The notes: generated by a model not told the origin, from the letters alone. A stretch of 46,961 nt of DNA from Xenorhabdus vietnamensis (GCF_002127535.1 NZ_MUBJ01000026.1:1-46961), one strand, 5' to 3'. Positions 23,565-32,635 are shown, counted from the first letter of the stretch. Made by a program: numbers and translations.

Positions 23565-25829
23565 TTACAGTTCAGTTAGTAATTTTTCACACACTTCCAA
23601 TTCAGTACGAATTTCATCATTACTTTTGAGCTTGCGATTTTTTACCAATATCCAAGGCCGTTCGGTTTTACCATTAAACTTAATAGCCCCTGTCTGCCCT
23701 AACCCCTTACTTCGCAAAATGCCGCTTACTCGCTTTGGATTGATGTCAGTATCAAGGCCTAACTCAGCAACGATATAACTAACTATTTGTTGATAAGTCA
23801 TAACGGCAACAGGAGGATCTGCCAGTAAATCGAATAACACCTTGTCAGCATCTGTTCGGCTACTGTCTATCATTAAGCACCGTTCTTCGGTCTCAGGCGC
23901 GCGCTGCCAGTCAAACTCATCTAAGTTTATACCCATCAAGTACCAATAAACTTGTGCAATAAACTCAGGGTCTTTCAGGGTCTGATACAACTGTTTGAAA
24001 TAATTATCGTCCTGTAAAAAGTCAGGGCCACCAAACACGGCAATACGGCGGTCTTCTTCAGGTATAAAAATTGCGTCGATATGGTTAGAGAAAAACAAAA
24101 AGCTGGTGAAGATATCCATTGTCATTTTCTTACCGTACTTATTGTTAACCTCAAACCGGGGTTCAGTCAGCAAATCACGTAACTGATCGTTGACTGAATA
24201 GCGCTTTTCGATGTTCTCTTTCACCTCATCGACCGTACACAACAGCGAATGGTAAAGATAATCGTGATATTGGTTCTTACAGATCACATCCATCTTGGCG
24301 CGGGTACAATTCCAGTGACCCAATATCGCTTCCATTAGCTGGATAACCCAACCACGACCCGTACCATGAAGTACTGAGATATGAAGCACTGTGATTGGGC
24401 AACGACGTTCAGGCCGCTGTACTACCCACGCAAGGCGAGCGATAAAGAACAGACGTTGCGCCTTATTAGGTACCAGGTATTCCATATGCTTAAGGAAAAT
24501 GCTTTCTGCTTTAGCAAAATTGGTTACTTTTTGATGTTCAGGTAGATAGAATTCATTGACCTCAAGCCAGTTATCCAACCCCTTAATTAGTCGCCCTTTG
24601 CCTGGGTGATATCCCGTACCTTCTGCAACCAGTTTTTTAGGGTGCTCTAACCAACGTCGAGTTGCGGGTGTAGGCTGGCCTTTACCTACAGCAGGGAACT
24701 GATAAGGAGCCATCAGGTTTTTAAAGGATTTCATATCCATAATGCTACGATACGGAGGCCGGGAAAGATCGTAGACCTGATCCCCTTTCACCACATAGAT
24801 AAACCGCTCCAGAAAATGGCTGGTCATATCAGTATCGATATCAGTAAATTCAGGCTTATCTTCTTCTTGCGCGGTCAAATCTTCAAAATCATCCACCCCA
24901 AACCCAACAGCGATATTGAAATCGCCATCATCACGATGCGCACAGGAAGCGTGTTGACACTTGTAATGACCGAGCTGAAAACCCGATGTACCAGCCGGAA
25001 AATAAGTTGTACTGGTGATATCACTCTCGATACTGTGACCATCGGCAAATGGGCACTTTATATGCCGCTCACCATTCCGGCCCGCTGACAATGTCCAGCC
25101 GTTCGCGTCCAGATAGTCGGCAGTCTCATCAGTGGCATTAGGTGTAGATACACTGCGATCACGTACCTTACCCACGGCATCAGCTACAGTAGAACCCGCA
25201 ACAGGCAGGTATTCCGCCAGAGCAGACCACAGCATTTCTAATTGTTCGGGGGTTATTTCGAGCGGATCATTGGGTAAACCGCCATCCCATTGAATACGGG
25301 CACCGCTGGGATGTGTACCCGCTGCTACGAATTGCTGACCATCAGCCAGCATTTCAATAATACCCAAATCCCCCTCTAGACGGTGTATGCGCTTACGGTA
25401 TTCACCCTCGACAGACAGCAGGTACAAGCACTTATTGGAGTTATTGCGGTAACGGCGCGGTGGCAGTTTGCCGAACATTTTGGTTAATAGTGCTTGGATT
25501 TGAGCCTGAACTTCTTCGTCTTCACTGTCACAATCCAAAGCGATATCACCATAGCCGGTACGCATACAAATACCGTAGTCTGGTTCTTTCGCCCATGTGG
25601 TAATATCAGAATCAGAGGCTTTCTTCTCTGTCCATCTAGGGATACCCACCACCCGCCGTAAAAGGTTGTAACGGCTGGGGGTCTTACCAATGCTTTTCAA
25701 TGATGAATCAGGGGAAACTTTGGCATCAGGATTACATACGACAGGCAATAATTTCTCAGTAAAGCCGCATATCAGATCAAGATGAAACCATTCATCAGCC
25801 GTTGCCCCCCAGTATTTTAGTTTTGGCAT
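23565..25829 (-). CDS. Primase-helicase (prim-pol N-terminus, DUF5906-type helicase), 754 aa
   Basis: Replication initiator combining priming and unwinding. The N-terminal ~220 residues are a bifunctional primase-polymerase domain: GYGDIALDCDSEDEEVQA holds the catalytic acidic pair, followed by FVAAGTHPSGARIQWDGG. Residues ~260-310 contain Cys/His pairs (KCPFADGH, YKCQHASCAHRDDG), a possible zinc site. The C-terminal half is a superfamily 3-like helicase with LHGTGRGWVIQLMEAILG as the P-loop (Walker A lysine replaced, as in DUF5906 relatives), LCTVDEVKENIEKR and FFSNHIDAIFIPEEDRR. Encoded just after the Cro-like gene and beside the heptamer cluster. Intact. Confidence 0.82.
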   Translation of the reverse strand: MPKLKYWGATADEWFHLDLICGFTEKLLPVVCNPDAKVSPDSSLKSIGKTPSRYNLLRRVVGIPRWTEKKASDSDITTWAKEPDYGICMRTGYGDIALDCDSEDEEVQAQIQALLTKMFGKLPPRRYRNNSNKCLYLLSVEGEYRKRIHRLEGDLGIIEMLADGQQFVAAGTHPSGARIQWDGGLPNDPLEITPEQLEMLWSALAEYLPVAGSTVADAVGKVRDRSVSTPNATDETADYLDANGWTLSAGRNGERHIKCPFADGHSIESDITSTTYFPAGTSGFQLGHYKCQHASCAHRDDGDFNIAVGFGVDDFEDLTAQEEDKPEFTDIDTDMTSHFLERFIYVVKGDQVYDLSRPPYRSIMDMKSFKNLMAPYQFPAVGKGQPTPATRRWLEHPKKLVAEGTGYHPGKGRLIKGLDNWLEVNEFYLPEHQKVTNFAKAESIFLKHMEYLVPNKAQRLFFIARLAWVVQRPERRCPITVLHISVLHGTGRGWVIQLMEAILGHWNCTRAKMDVICKNQYHDYLYHSLLCTVDEVKENIEKRYSVNDQLRDLLTEPRFEVNNKYGKKMTMDIFTSFLFFSNHIDAIFIPEEDRRIAVFGGPDFLQDDNYFKQLYQTLKDPEFIAQVYWYLMGINLDEFDWQRAPETEERCLMIDSSRTDADKVLFDLLADPPVAVMTYQQIVSYIVAELGLDTDINPKRVSGILRSKGLGQTGAIKFNGKTERPWILVKNRKLKSNDEIRTELEVCEKLLTEL

Positions 25830-25840
25830 GTAGTCATGTC

Positions 25841-26035
25841 CTATTCTTTTTTGTCCGCAAATTCCATATAGAAACGTTCAACCGCACGGACATTCGATAG
25901 TCGGGGGTCACAAGTACCGTTTAATATTCGGCTCAATGAGGACTGACTAACACCAGTACGTTCGGCCAACTGTGCCTGCGTAAATCCTGATTCAATTAAT
26001 TTTTTAACCAACTCTTGAGGTGAAAATTCGTGCAT
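25841..26035 (-). CDS. Cro-like helix-turn-helix regulator, 64 aa
   Basis: Starts MHEFSPQELVKKLIESGFTQ (ATG at 26035 after AAGGAGGAAC). The helix-turn-helix is clear: FTQAQLAERTGVSQSSLSRI then LNGTCDPRL. It is divergent from the CI-like gene at 26176, the classic cI/cro arrangement, and heads the leftward transcript that continues into primase and Q. It probably represses the lysogenic promoter during lytic growth. Intact. Confidence 0.82.
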   Translation of the reverse strand: MHEFSPQELVKKLIESGFTQAQLAERTGVSQSSLSRILNGTCDPRLSNVRAVERFYMEFADKKE

Positions 26036-26175
26036 ATATAGTTCCTCCTTAATAATATAAGAATAGGTTACCCAATAATGAATTAAACAACAACCCAACA
26101 ATTGACTAAAAAAATGGCTAAAATATGCAAATATGAATAAAGTAGGCAATAACAAACTATTTTAGAGGTGAAAAA
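26036..26175. promoter_or_regulatory. Divergent cro/cI control region
   Basis: 140 AT-rich bases between two divergent regulators. It contains CCCAATAATGAATT (26071-26084), which recurs inverted around the early promoter at 26897-26971, and related CCAACAATTGA and GGCAATAACAA. These are operator candidates for the CI-like or Cro-like protein. GAGGTG precedes the cI ATG. Confidence 0.65.
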
Positions 26176-26835
26176 ATGGCGTTGGATTTCGACATTCTTG
26201 TCAAAAATATCAGGTACTTAATGTACAAACACAACATTAGCAGTGTAACTGAGCTGTCTAAACGCTTAAAAATACCGCAATCAACACTACAACGGATATC
26301 AGTAGGAGATAATAAAGACCCAAAGTACGCAACCATGCGGCAACTGGCTGATTTTTTTGGGGTATCACCGATAGATTTGGTTGAATGTGATTTACAGCAC
26401 CACGAATCCATAACAGTTGTTGAAGCTGCTGGCGAGTTTTCTACTCAGAATTTCACTAACATACCTGTACGCAACGATATAGCTATTAGCGATACCCCAG
26501 TTAGCCGTAGCGAGGGTAACCAATACTTACGCTGGCCGTCCTATGATACAGAGGCATACGCGGTAAAATGTACCAGCACTGCACTCATGCCACGCATAAA
26601 GGATGGGGAATTCGTAGTGATTGAGCCTAACCACGAGATATCATCAGGAGATGAAGTATTAATCACACCGACTGAGGGTAACCCTACAGTTAAAACATTC
26701 CTATTTGAACGCGATGGGTACTACCATTTGTTGCCGGTCAACGAGGATCACGCCCCTATACGCACCCTCAAAAACAAAATTGAATCCCTACACTACGTGG
26801 CAGGGGTTGCAAAACCCAACCTAATAAAGAAATAA
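26176..26835 (+). CDS. CI-like prophage repressor, 219 aa
   Basis: Maintains lysogeny. Residues ~5-75 are the helix-turn-helix domain (SSVTELSKRLKIPQSTLQRI). The C-terminal ~120 residues are a LexA/CI S24-type domain (YAVKCTSTALMPRIKDGEFV then VIEPNHEISSGDEVLI, and TVKTFLFERDGYYHLLPVN with the conserved lysine region). In the S-M-x-P position, where the catalytic serine normally lies, the sequence reads A-L-M-P, so self-cleavage on SOS induction may be lost. Its N-terminal domain is similar to that of the second regulator at 27470. Terminator follows at 26859. Confidence 0.85.
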   Translation: MALDFDILVKNIRYLMYKHNISSVTELSKRLKIPQSTLQRISVGDNKDPKYATMRQLADFFGVSPIDLVECDLQHHESITVVEAAGEFSTQNFTNIPVRNDIAISDTPVSRSEGNQYLRWPSYDTEAYAVKCTSTALMPRIKDGEFVVIEPNHEISSGDEVLITPTEGNPTVKTFLFERDGYYHLLPVNEDHAPIRTLKNKIESLHYVAGVAKPNLIKK

Positions 26836-26858
26836 ATTCAAATAAATTATAAAGATAG

Positions 26859-26887
26859 AAAGGTCGCTAAGTGCGACTTTTCTTTTT
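26859..26887 (+). terminator. Terminator after the CI-like gene
   Basis: AAAGGTCGC TAAGT GCGACTTTT followed by CTTTTT, just downstream of the repressor stop. Isolates repressor transcription from the early promoter. Confidence 0.8.
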
Positions 26888-26896
26888 GTTAAAAAT

Positions 26897-26971
26897 AATT
26901 CATTTATGGGTTGACATAGCAATTCAATTTAGACTATAAATTCATTATTGAATTTTTAATTCATTTATTGG
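26897..26971 (+). promoter_or_regulatory. Early rightward promoter with three operator-like repeats
   Basis: TTGACA (26911-26916), 18 bases, TATAAA (26935-26940) form a near-consensus sigma-70 promoter. Three related sequences surround it: AATTCATTTATGGG (26897-26910), AATTCATTATTG (26939-26950) and AATTCATTTATTGG (26958-26971). The inverse of the same motif is in the cro/cI region at 26071-26084. This fits repressor control of the early operon at 27470-40608. Promoter strength and binding are inferred. Confidence 0.75.
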
Positions 26972-26980
26972 TTTTTAAGT

Positions 26981-27469
26981 GCCGCTCTTTAACAATTTGG
27001 AAAGTCGGAACAACATACTACCCCTGTTCAGTCCCCTACGCATCAATGCGGTGTATCAATGGGTACGATCTGCCTACTTGAGAAGACTAAGCCCCGCACG
27101 AGAGTGAGCACGGGCGCGAACGGGTAACACTGACAGCAGGGAGTGTGCGAGCGCAAAACTCAACCAAAAGGAGAAAAAATAATCATGCGTTAGCAACGCG
27201 GATAGACCGCAAGCGCATAGCTAATGCTGTGGTAATGACACAGCCCCCGAATCACATTGCGGTGAGCCTGTGTAGCAACGGGTTAGGGTTAATGATGAAA
27301 AGTAGCTCCGATAAGCCGCAAGAAAGCCAGTCTTGCATCGGTTATAACTGAAAGAAGGCACTCAAGGGCATGAGCGCGACCACTGCGAGAGTGTGGTTGA
27401 TTGACTGTAGGTCATTCGATAAATGGCCTATGGTGAGTTAACTTAACAAAAACAAGGTGGAACATAAAA
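26981..27469 (+). promoter_or_regulatory. Long early leader with boxA-like element
   Basis: GCCGCTCTTTAACAATTTGG (26981-27000) matches the rRNA-type boxA (GCTCTTTAACA), an NusB/S10 antitermination site. About 470 bases follow without a convincing gene. They hold several small hairpins (for example CGCATCAATGCG and GCGTTAGCAACGC) and a strong ribosome binding site AAAAGGAG that leads only to ATG CGT TAG at 27185-27193. A 68-codon frame at 27145 has no good start signal. The leader is probably an antitermination or regulatory RNA; that is inference. Confidence 0.55.
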
Positions 27470-27901
27470 ATGCTAATCAGAAATATATTTTATTTAATGA
27501 GTATACACGGGATAAAAAGCGTAGCTAAACTGGCTGAGAGGTTAGAAATAAACCAACCCACATTGCATCGGACTCTGTCTGGCGAAATCAAAGATCCTAA
27601 GTACTCTACTTTGAAAACTATTGCTGAGTTCTTTGGACGCACACCCGGCGAACTTATGGATTGTGATTTATCAGTAATCGACGGTGACAGCCCGCATATC
27701 TACCCCATCGATGGGCCAGAGCCGAAATATCAGAATTTCCCACCAGAAATAAAAACAGCAGTGATTAATGTTTATAAAGAAATAGTGACACGTGAGGCTA
27801 AATTATTTCCCGATCCAACAATGATATCGCACCAAACAACCAGACTGGAAAATCTGGCCGAAACTTTAGTGAGCGGTTTTTCGAAACTTATTGAGAGCTA
27901 A
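27470..27901 (+). CDS. Second repressor-like helix-turn-helix protein, 143 aa
   Basis: Starts MLIRNIFYLMSIHGIKSVAK after AAGGTGG. Residues 1-70 are a helix-turn-helix domain (KLAERLEINQPTLHRTLSGE, KDPKYSTLKTIAEFFGRTPG) clearly related to the N-terminus of the CI-like repressor at 26176. The C-terminal half is helical and has no S24 domain. As the first gene of the early operon it may compete at the repressor's operators, as a Cro-like or antirepressor-like factor. Function inferred. Confidence 0.75.
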   Translation: MLIRNIFYLMSIHGIKSVAKLAERLEINQPTLHRTLSGEIKDPKYSTLKTIAEFFGRTPGELMDCDLSVIDGDSPHIYPIDGPEPKYQNFPPEIKTAVINVYKEIVTREAKLFPDPTMISHQTTRLENLAETLVSGFSKLIES

Positions 27902-27972
27902 TCGAATTAACAAACCGAGTCATAGTCTGATATATTCCGAGGATCTATAATAAGATTCATAAGGGAATATGT

Positions 27973-28197
27973 ATGGAAGATATATTAACAGTAATAAAAA
28001 CCATTCACTTGTTTTACGTTGTATTAGCTGGAAGTATATTAGGTTGGCCGTCCACTATTGTTGGGCTTATTTTAGTTATAGCAGCATGTACAGTAGTAAA
28101 AAAGATAGGTGGTAAAATATTGTGTCTAATATTAGCTGCATTTGTTTTATATCCACCAATAGTATGTATCTATGATGGGATTCCATTTTATAAATGA
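27973..28197 (+). CDS. Small membrane protein, 74 aa
   Basis: Starts MEDILTVIKTIHLFYVVLAG with AAGGG before the ATG. Two or three strongly hydrophobic segments (about residues 11-20, 25-43, 48-66) make it an inner-membrane protein. It is followed at once by a terminator (28219). Small membrane proteins in early phage operons often block superinfection or affect host functions, but I cannot name a family. Confidence 0.6.
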   Translation: MEDILTVIKTIHLFYVVLAGSILGWPSTIVGLILVIAACTVVKKIGGKILCLILAAFVLYPPIVCIYDGIPFYK

Positions 28198-28218
28198 AAG
28201 CTAGCGCAACCAAATAAC

Positions 28219-28243
28219 CGCCTCGCCAATGCGAGGTTTTTTA
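28219..28243 (+). terminator. Rho-independent terminator in the early operon
   Basis: CCTCGC CAAT GCGAGG followed by TTTTTTA. Genes downstream need either antitermination (boxA leader) or another promoter. Confidence 0.85.
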
Positions 28244-28329
28244 TTAGTTAAGTATAAGAAAGATGATGATGTTATTTATTCATAACCGCTAAGAAATAAC
28301 ACCTCCTTAAAGGGCGTACTCCTTACGCC

Positions 28330-28401
28330 CATATCAAAAAGCACATCCGTTTTGTCTAACGCACCCGCCCGCTAATTTCAGTGGGTGTGCTTTTTGATAT
28401 G
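28330..28401 (+). repeat. 16-bp perfect inverted repeat with 40-base loop
   Basis: CATATCAAAAAGCACA (28330-28345) and its exact complement TGTGCTTTTTGATATG (28386-28401). The inner part also has CACCC facing GGGTG. It can form a long hairpin in RNA ending just before the ribosome binding site at 28409, so it could control the next gene, or act as a binding site for a dimeric protein. Confidence 0.75.
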
Positions 28402-28421
28402 AGCAATAAGGAGCTTGTGGC

Positions 28422-28553
28422 ATGAAACCAAAAGTAGTTCCCGTTGATAAGTATCCAATAAGCAACACCGTTCGTCGCCTGCGCTGGCTACGGAAATGTG
28501 AAGAACTCAAGCGCAACCCCGCAACCCAATTCCCGATTACGCTGTACTCATAA
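28422..28553 (+). CDS. Small basic protein, 43 aa
   Basis: ATG at 28422 follows AAGGAG by 9 bases and encodes MKPKVVPVDKYPISNTVRRL then RWLRKCEELKR, a short, strongly basic protein ending TLYS. It stops 15 bases before the next gene. The ribosome binding site and operon spacing support it. Could bind nucleic acid; no family recognised. Confidence 0.55.
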   Translation: MKPKVVPVDKYPISNTVRRLRWLRKCEELKRNPATQFPITLYS

Positions 28554-28568
28554 TAAAAGGCTAGGAAA

Positions 28569-29360
<792 letters not shown>

Positions 29361-29362
29361 AC

Positions 29363-30658
29363 ATGCCGGAGGCACATGCAAAACTATCACCCTCAGCAGC
29401 ACATCGTTGGCTACGCTGTCACGGTAGCCTAGCAATGGAAGTGGGATTTCCAAACACCGAATCACCGTTCGCACTGGAGGGAACAGCCGCCCATGCCCTC
29501 GCTGAAAATGTCCTGCATAATCGCCAAGACCCAACACTGGCGGGCGAGCCATTCACTATGGGGCAAACTACCGCCGAATATTTGGGGCAAAACGTCCTGC
29601 TTAAACCTGACACACCGTGCGTTAATGAGGAAATGGTGGAGGCAGTTGGCGAATATGTCGAAACGGTGTGGTCACTGGCTCAGGGCAATGAATTGCTGAT
29701 TGAACAGCGCGTCGATTTTTCCGAGGTGATCGGCGTCGAAAACTCTTTCGGTACTGCCGACGCTATCATTATCAAGGGTAGTGAGCTGCAAATTCACGAC
29801 CTGAAATACGGTAAAGGTGTGAAAGTCTATTCCGAAGAAAACGAGCAGTTGATGTTATATGCGCTCGGTGCCCTGAATCAGTTCGATATGTTGTACGAAT
29901 TCGACACAGTACGGCTGTTTATCCACCAGCCCCGACTGAACCACGTTTCAGAATGGTCGGTCAGTGTTGATGCGTTACGTCAATTTGGAGAACGCGCCAG
30001 AAACGCCGCCGCATCGGTTATTGTCACATTTAATATCGCCCAATGTGAAGGCGTAGACACGCCACCTCCTGATTCATTTACTCCGGGGGATAAACAGTGC
30101 CGTTTTTGCAAAGCCAAGGCGGATTGCCCAGCACTGGCAGCGCACGTATGGAGCACTATCGCTGAAGATTTTGTCGATCTGACGCAACCATTAGAGCCAC
30201 AGATAGAGAACGCAACCGAACAAGTCCCAAAGTACGACAACCAGACACTAGCCGCCAAATACGCACAGGTGGACTTTGTTGAAAGCTGGTGCAAAGCGGT
30301 TCGAGTCCGTGTCAGTGATGAACTGAATGCCGGTCATCCCATCCCCGGATATAAACTGGTAGAGGGCAAGCTAGGTAACCGTTCGTGGGGTGCCGAAGCG
30401 GACGCCGAGGCGATGTTAAAAACGTTCAAGCTCAAGCAAGACCAGATGTATACCAAAAAAATCATTAGTCCCACCCAAGCGGAAAAGGTTTTGAAAAAAG
30501 AGTTTCCGAAGAAATGGGATAAATTGGAATCACTCATTGTTCGACCTGACGGTAAACCCACCGTCGTACCTGAATCCGATCCCCGTCCAGCACTGGACGT
30601 TAACCCTATCAACGATTTTGAAGACGTATCTGACGTATCTGACGATATGTTCGTTTAA
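29363..30658 (+). CDS. DUF2800 PD-(D/E)XK (Cas4-like) nuclease, 431 aa
   Basis: Starts [20 protein letters not shown] after GGAGGAATAAAC. Nuclease core: [20 protein letters not shown] then [20 protein letters not shown], with the acidic residues and the D-x-K motif (HDLKYGK). A cysteine cluster at [13 protein letters not shown] together with the N-terminal cysteine suggests a 4Fe-4S site as in AddB/Cas4 nucleases. It is usually next to the DUF2815 gene, as here; likely involved in end processing during phage replication or recombination. Intact. Confidence 0.85.
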   Translation: MPEAHAKLSPSAAHRWLRCHGSLAMEVGFPNTESPFALEGTAAHALAENVLHNRQDPTLAGEPFTMGQTTAEYLGQNVLLKPDTPCVNEEMVEAVGEYVETVWSLAQGNELLIEQRVDFSEVIGVENSFGTADAIIIKGSELQIHDLKYGKGVKVYSEENEQLMLYALGALNQFDMLYEFDTVRLFIHQPRLNHVSEWSVSVDALRQFGERARNAAASVIVTFNIAQCEGVDTPPPDSFTPGDKQCRFCKAKADCPALAAHVWSTIAEDFVDLTQPLEPQIENATEQVPKYDNQTLAAKYAQVDFVESWCKAVRVRVSDELNAGHPIPGYKLVEGKLGNRSWGAEADAEAMLKTFKLKQDQMYTKKIISPTQAEKVLKKEFPKKWDKLESLIVRPDGKPTVVPESDPRPALDVNPINDFEDVSDVSDDMFV

Positions 30659-30688
30659 TTACATTTAACCAATAAAGAGACATAAACA

Positions 30689-31246
30689 ATGAAAATTAAA
30701 TTACCCAATGTACGTTTGGCATTCCCTGATTTATTTGAAGCAACCCAAGTTAATGGTCAGGGTGATTATAAGTTTCGCTCGACTTTCCTTATTTCAAAAG
30801 AACGCAAAGATTTAATTGCTGAAATAGAAGCAGCAATTTTAAAAGTGGCTACCGATAAATGGGGTGCTAAAGCTGAGGGTATTATTAAAAGTATCCGGGG
30901 TAATAATATGCGGTTTAATTTCCGCGATGGCGACGATAAACCCGATTATGATGGTTACGCAGGTTGTATGTTTATTTCTGCCAGTAATAAAGCGCGCCCT
31001 TTGGTTATTGACCGTGACCGCACTCCACTTACCGCACAAGATGGCCGCCCGTATTCCGGCTGTTACGTGAACGCGACTATCAGTATTTTCGCCTACGAAA
31101 ACAACGGCAAAGGCATATCCGCTTCACTGTCTGGCGTTCAGTTCCTGAGAGACGGTGACGCATTCGCGGGCGGCGGTGTTGCCTCTGTAGATGATTTTGA
31201 CGATATCAGCGAAGGGGCTGACGCTGAAGCGGACGTTTTTAGTTAA
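30689..31246 (+). CDS. DUF2815 single-strand DNA-binding-like protein, 185 aa
   Basis: Starts MKIKLPNVRLAFPDLFEATQ. The family is an OB-fold phage ssDNA-binding protein partner of DUF2800. Family marks here are GDYKFRSTFLISKERKDLI, then NNMRFNFRDGDDKPDYDGYA and CMFISASNKARPLVIDRDRT, and a C-terminus that ends in acidic residues (DDISEGADAEADVFS), as in SSB-type tails that recruit partners. Intact. Confidence 0.82.
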   Translation: MKIKLPNVRLAFPDLFEATQVNGQGDYKFRSTFLISKERKDLIAEIEAAILKVATDKWGAKAEGIIKSIRGNNMRFNFRDGDDKPDYDGYAGCMFISASNKARPLVIDRDRTPLTAQDGRPYSGCYVNATISIFAYENNGKGISASLSGVQFLRDGDAFAGGGVASVDDFDDISEGADAEADVFS

Positions 31247-31249
31247 ACC

Positions 31250-31360
31250 ATGAGTTGGGCAGAAGTGACAGAATATCTTCGCCAGCAAGAAAGGCGTCGA
31301 AAAATTTGGCAAATAGCCACGCCCGAAGATTTCGAAGACCTAAGCGAAAACGACGGCTAA
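31250..31360 (+). CDS. Small acidic-tailed protein, 36 aa
   Basis: ATG at 31250 begins 3 bases after the DUF2815 stop and encodes MSWAEVTEYLRQQERRRKIW, a helical basic stretch, followed by a Glu/Asp-rich end (TPEDFEDLSENDG). Tight coupling to the upstream gene supports translation. Unknown function. Confidence 0.5.
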   Translation: MSWAEVTEYLRQQERRRKIWQIATPEDFEDLSENDG

Positions 31361-31368
31361 TAACTATT

Positions 31369-31396
31369 GCCCCGTTATTATGCGGGGCTTTTCTTA
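31369..31396 (+). terminator. Terminator inside the early operon
   Basis: GCCCCG, 8-base loop, CGGGGC, then TTTTCTT. Short U-tract suggests partial termination between DUF2815 and the next gene. Confidence 0.7.
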
Positions 31397-31410
31397 AGGT
31401 AAAAAAAACC

Positions 31411-32034
31411 ATGACACAGAAAACACTAACCAAAGATATAAAAAGTGAAATTGTTAAAAATGCACTGACAAAAGCAGGTATCTTCGAAAAAGAAGAGCAA
31501 CTTTATAAAGACCGTGCGGATTGGGCTGAAAAAGTAAGAATAGAAGCCATCGGCGGCGCAAATATGGATTCGGGAATAAACGACATTATTTCTGAAATAA
31601 AAAAACTGGCTAATAAAATACCTGAGTCTATGCGATTAGACGAATTCCCAGTTCGTGAATACAGTTTTATAGAAATTAATTTAGCAGGTAGCCGTGTTAT
31701 TGCGTACTTTAACGGGGACAGACAACGATATACTTTTAAAGAGCGCATCTATAAAATAACGCCCAGCACGACCACATTATTAGCCGATAATCCTTTGGTT
31801 AATGAATTCTATGATCTGGAAAAACGTCACGAAGAATTAAATAACCAGCGGGAAGATATCACCAATAATGTAGAATCTGCATTATTAAAAGTCCGCTCGG
31901 TGAAACGCCTATTAACAGAATGGCCGGAAGCCGCTGAGCTATTACCTAAAGACACGGCGAAAGCTGCACCTGTTCCCGCCGTTCGCCGTGAGGCACTTAA
32001 TGAGATGATTGGCTTGCCATCTGAGGTAGCTTGA
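31411..32034 (+). CDS. Nmad5-like phage protein, 207 aa
   Basis: Starts MTQKTLTKDIKSEIVKNALT after AAGG. The opening (LTKDI--EIVKNAL-KAG then a RADWAEKVRIEAIGG stretch) resembles the 'nucleotide modification associated domain 5' family as I remember it, which occurs beside phage DNA-modification genes. The C-terminal half is helical and ends RREALNEMIGLPSEVA. If correct, it would work with the methylases or with base modification; no catalytic residues can be pointed to. Tentative call. Confidence 0.5.
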   Translation: MTQKTLTKDIKSEIVKNALTKAGIFEKEEQLYKDRADWAEKVRIEAIGGANMDSGINDIISEIKKLANKIPESMRLDEFPVREYSFIEINLAGSRVIAYFNGDRQRYTFKERIYKITPSTTTLLADNPLVNEFYDLEKRHEELNNQREDITNNVESALLKVRSVKRLLTEWPEAAELLPKDTAKAAPVPAVRREALNEMIGLPSEVA

Positions 32035-32038
32035 AAAT

Positions 32039-32069
32039 GCATAGCCCCTTAAATACGGAGGGGCTATGC
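32039..32069. terminator. Bidirectional terminator between convergent genes
   Basis: GCATAGCCCCT, 9-base loop, AGGGGCTATGC: an 11-bp perfect stem between the plus-strand gene ending at 32034 and the minus-strand gene ending at 32075, followed by AAATTT. Confidence 0.8.
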
Positions 32070-32074
32070 CAAAT

Positions 32075-32635
32075 TTATAATCTAGTTTTTAAATTCGATT
32101 TAGAAGAATATTGATAGGTAACACCATATATTGATTTATAAATGAGCATGATATCCACGTCTAAATTTTTATCCAACAACACATTATGAAGTTGGAAATG
32201 CTCAACGGCGCAATCAAATTTATCACCCGACGCAGCCCATAAAGGCGACATATAATTAAGAATAACAGGATCACCTTTCCTTGGCATACCGTATTTAAAA
32301 CAGCTATTAGTATTAAGAACTCTTAAACGCTTGGCTAAAGTATGAAATACCCCATGACCACTAGAGTTATCACTTATTATTTCGTTATTTATTTTTATCT
32401 TGACGCTTTCAATATATCCAGTTCCTAATCCCCCATTAAATAAATAAAAACCCTTATAACCGTTTTCAGGATCAACGGTGGGTACAACTGTGATATGTGG
32501 CTCTGTGGATTTCTCGTAGTTTAATTCTTGCATTCTTGTTTGTTCTTTAACTTGCCACCAAGCCATCCCTGAAACAACCACTGAAACAATAGAAATAATA
32601 ACAGGGATATTTAATTTCCATGCACTATCACTCAT
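32075..32635 (-). CDS. Membrane-anchored moron opposed to the early operon, 186 aa
   Basis: Starts [20 protein letters not shown] with one N-terminal transmembrane segment (about residues 9-27). The rest is soluble, beta-rich ([37 protein letters not shown]) and probably faces one side of the membrane. It is the only minus-strand gene between 26 and 41 kb, it is AT-rich, and it is shielded by a terminator at its 3' end. These are hallmarks of a prophage-expressed accessory gene, possibly for superinfection immunity. I do not recognise the family. Confidence 0.65.
   Translation of the reverse strand: MSDSAWKLNIPVIISIVSVVVSGMAWWQVKEQTRMQELNYEKSTEPHITVVPTVDPENGYKGFYLFNGGLGTGYIESVKIKINNEIISDNSSGHGVFHTLAKRLRVLNTNSCFKYGMPRKGDPVILNYMSPLWAASGDKFDCAVEHFQLHNVLLDKNLDVDIMLIYKSIYGVTYQYSSKSNLKTRL

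Noticed and set aside
23321-23629. 102-codon plus-strand frame over the heptamer cluster
   Set aside because: Low-complexity translation over repeats and AT-rich DNA, no ribosome binding site, and it runs into the primase gene on the other strand.
27145-27351. 68-codon frame in the early leader
   Set aside because: No ribosome binding site before its ATG, and a composition typical of a structured leader; the good AAAAGGAG site lies inside the frame and points to another start.
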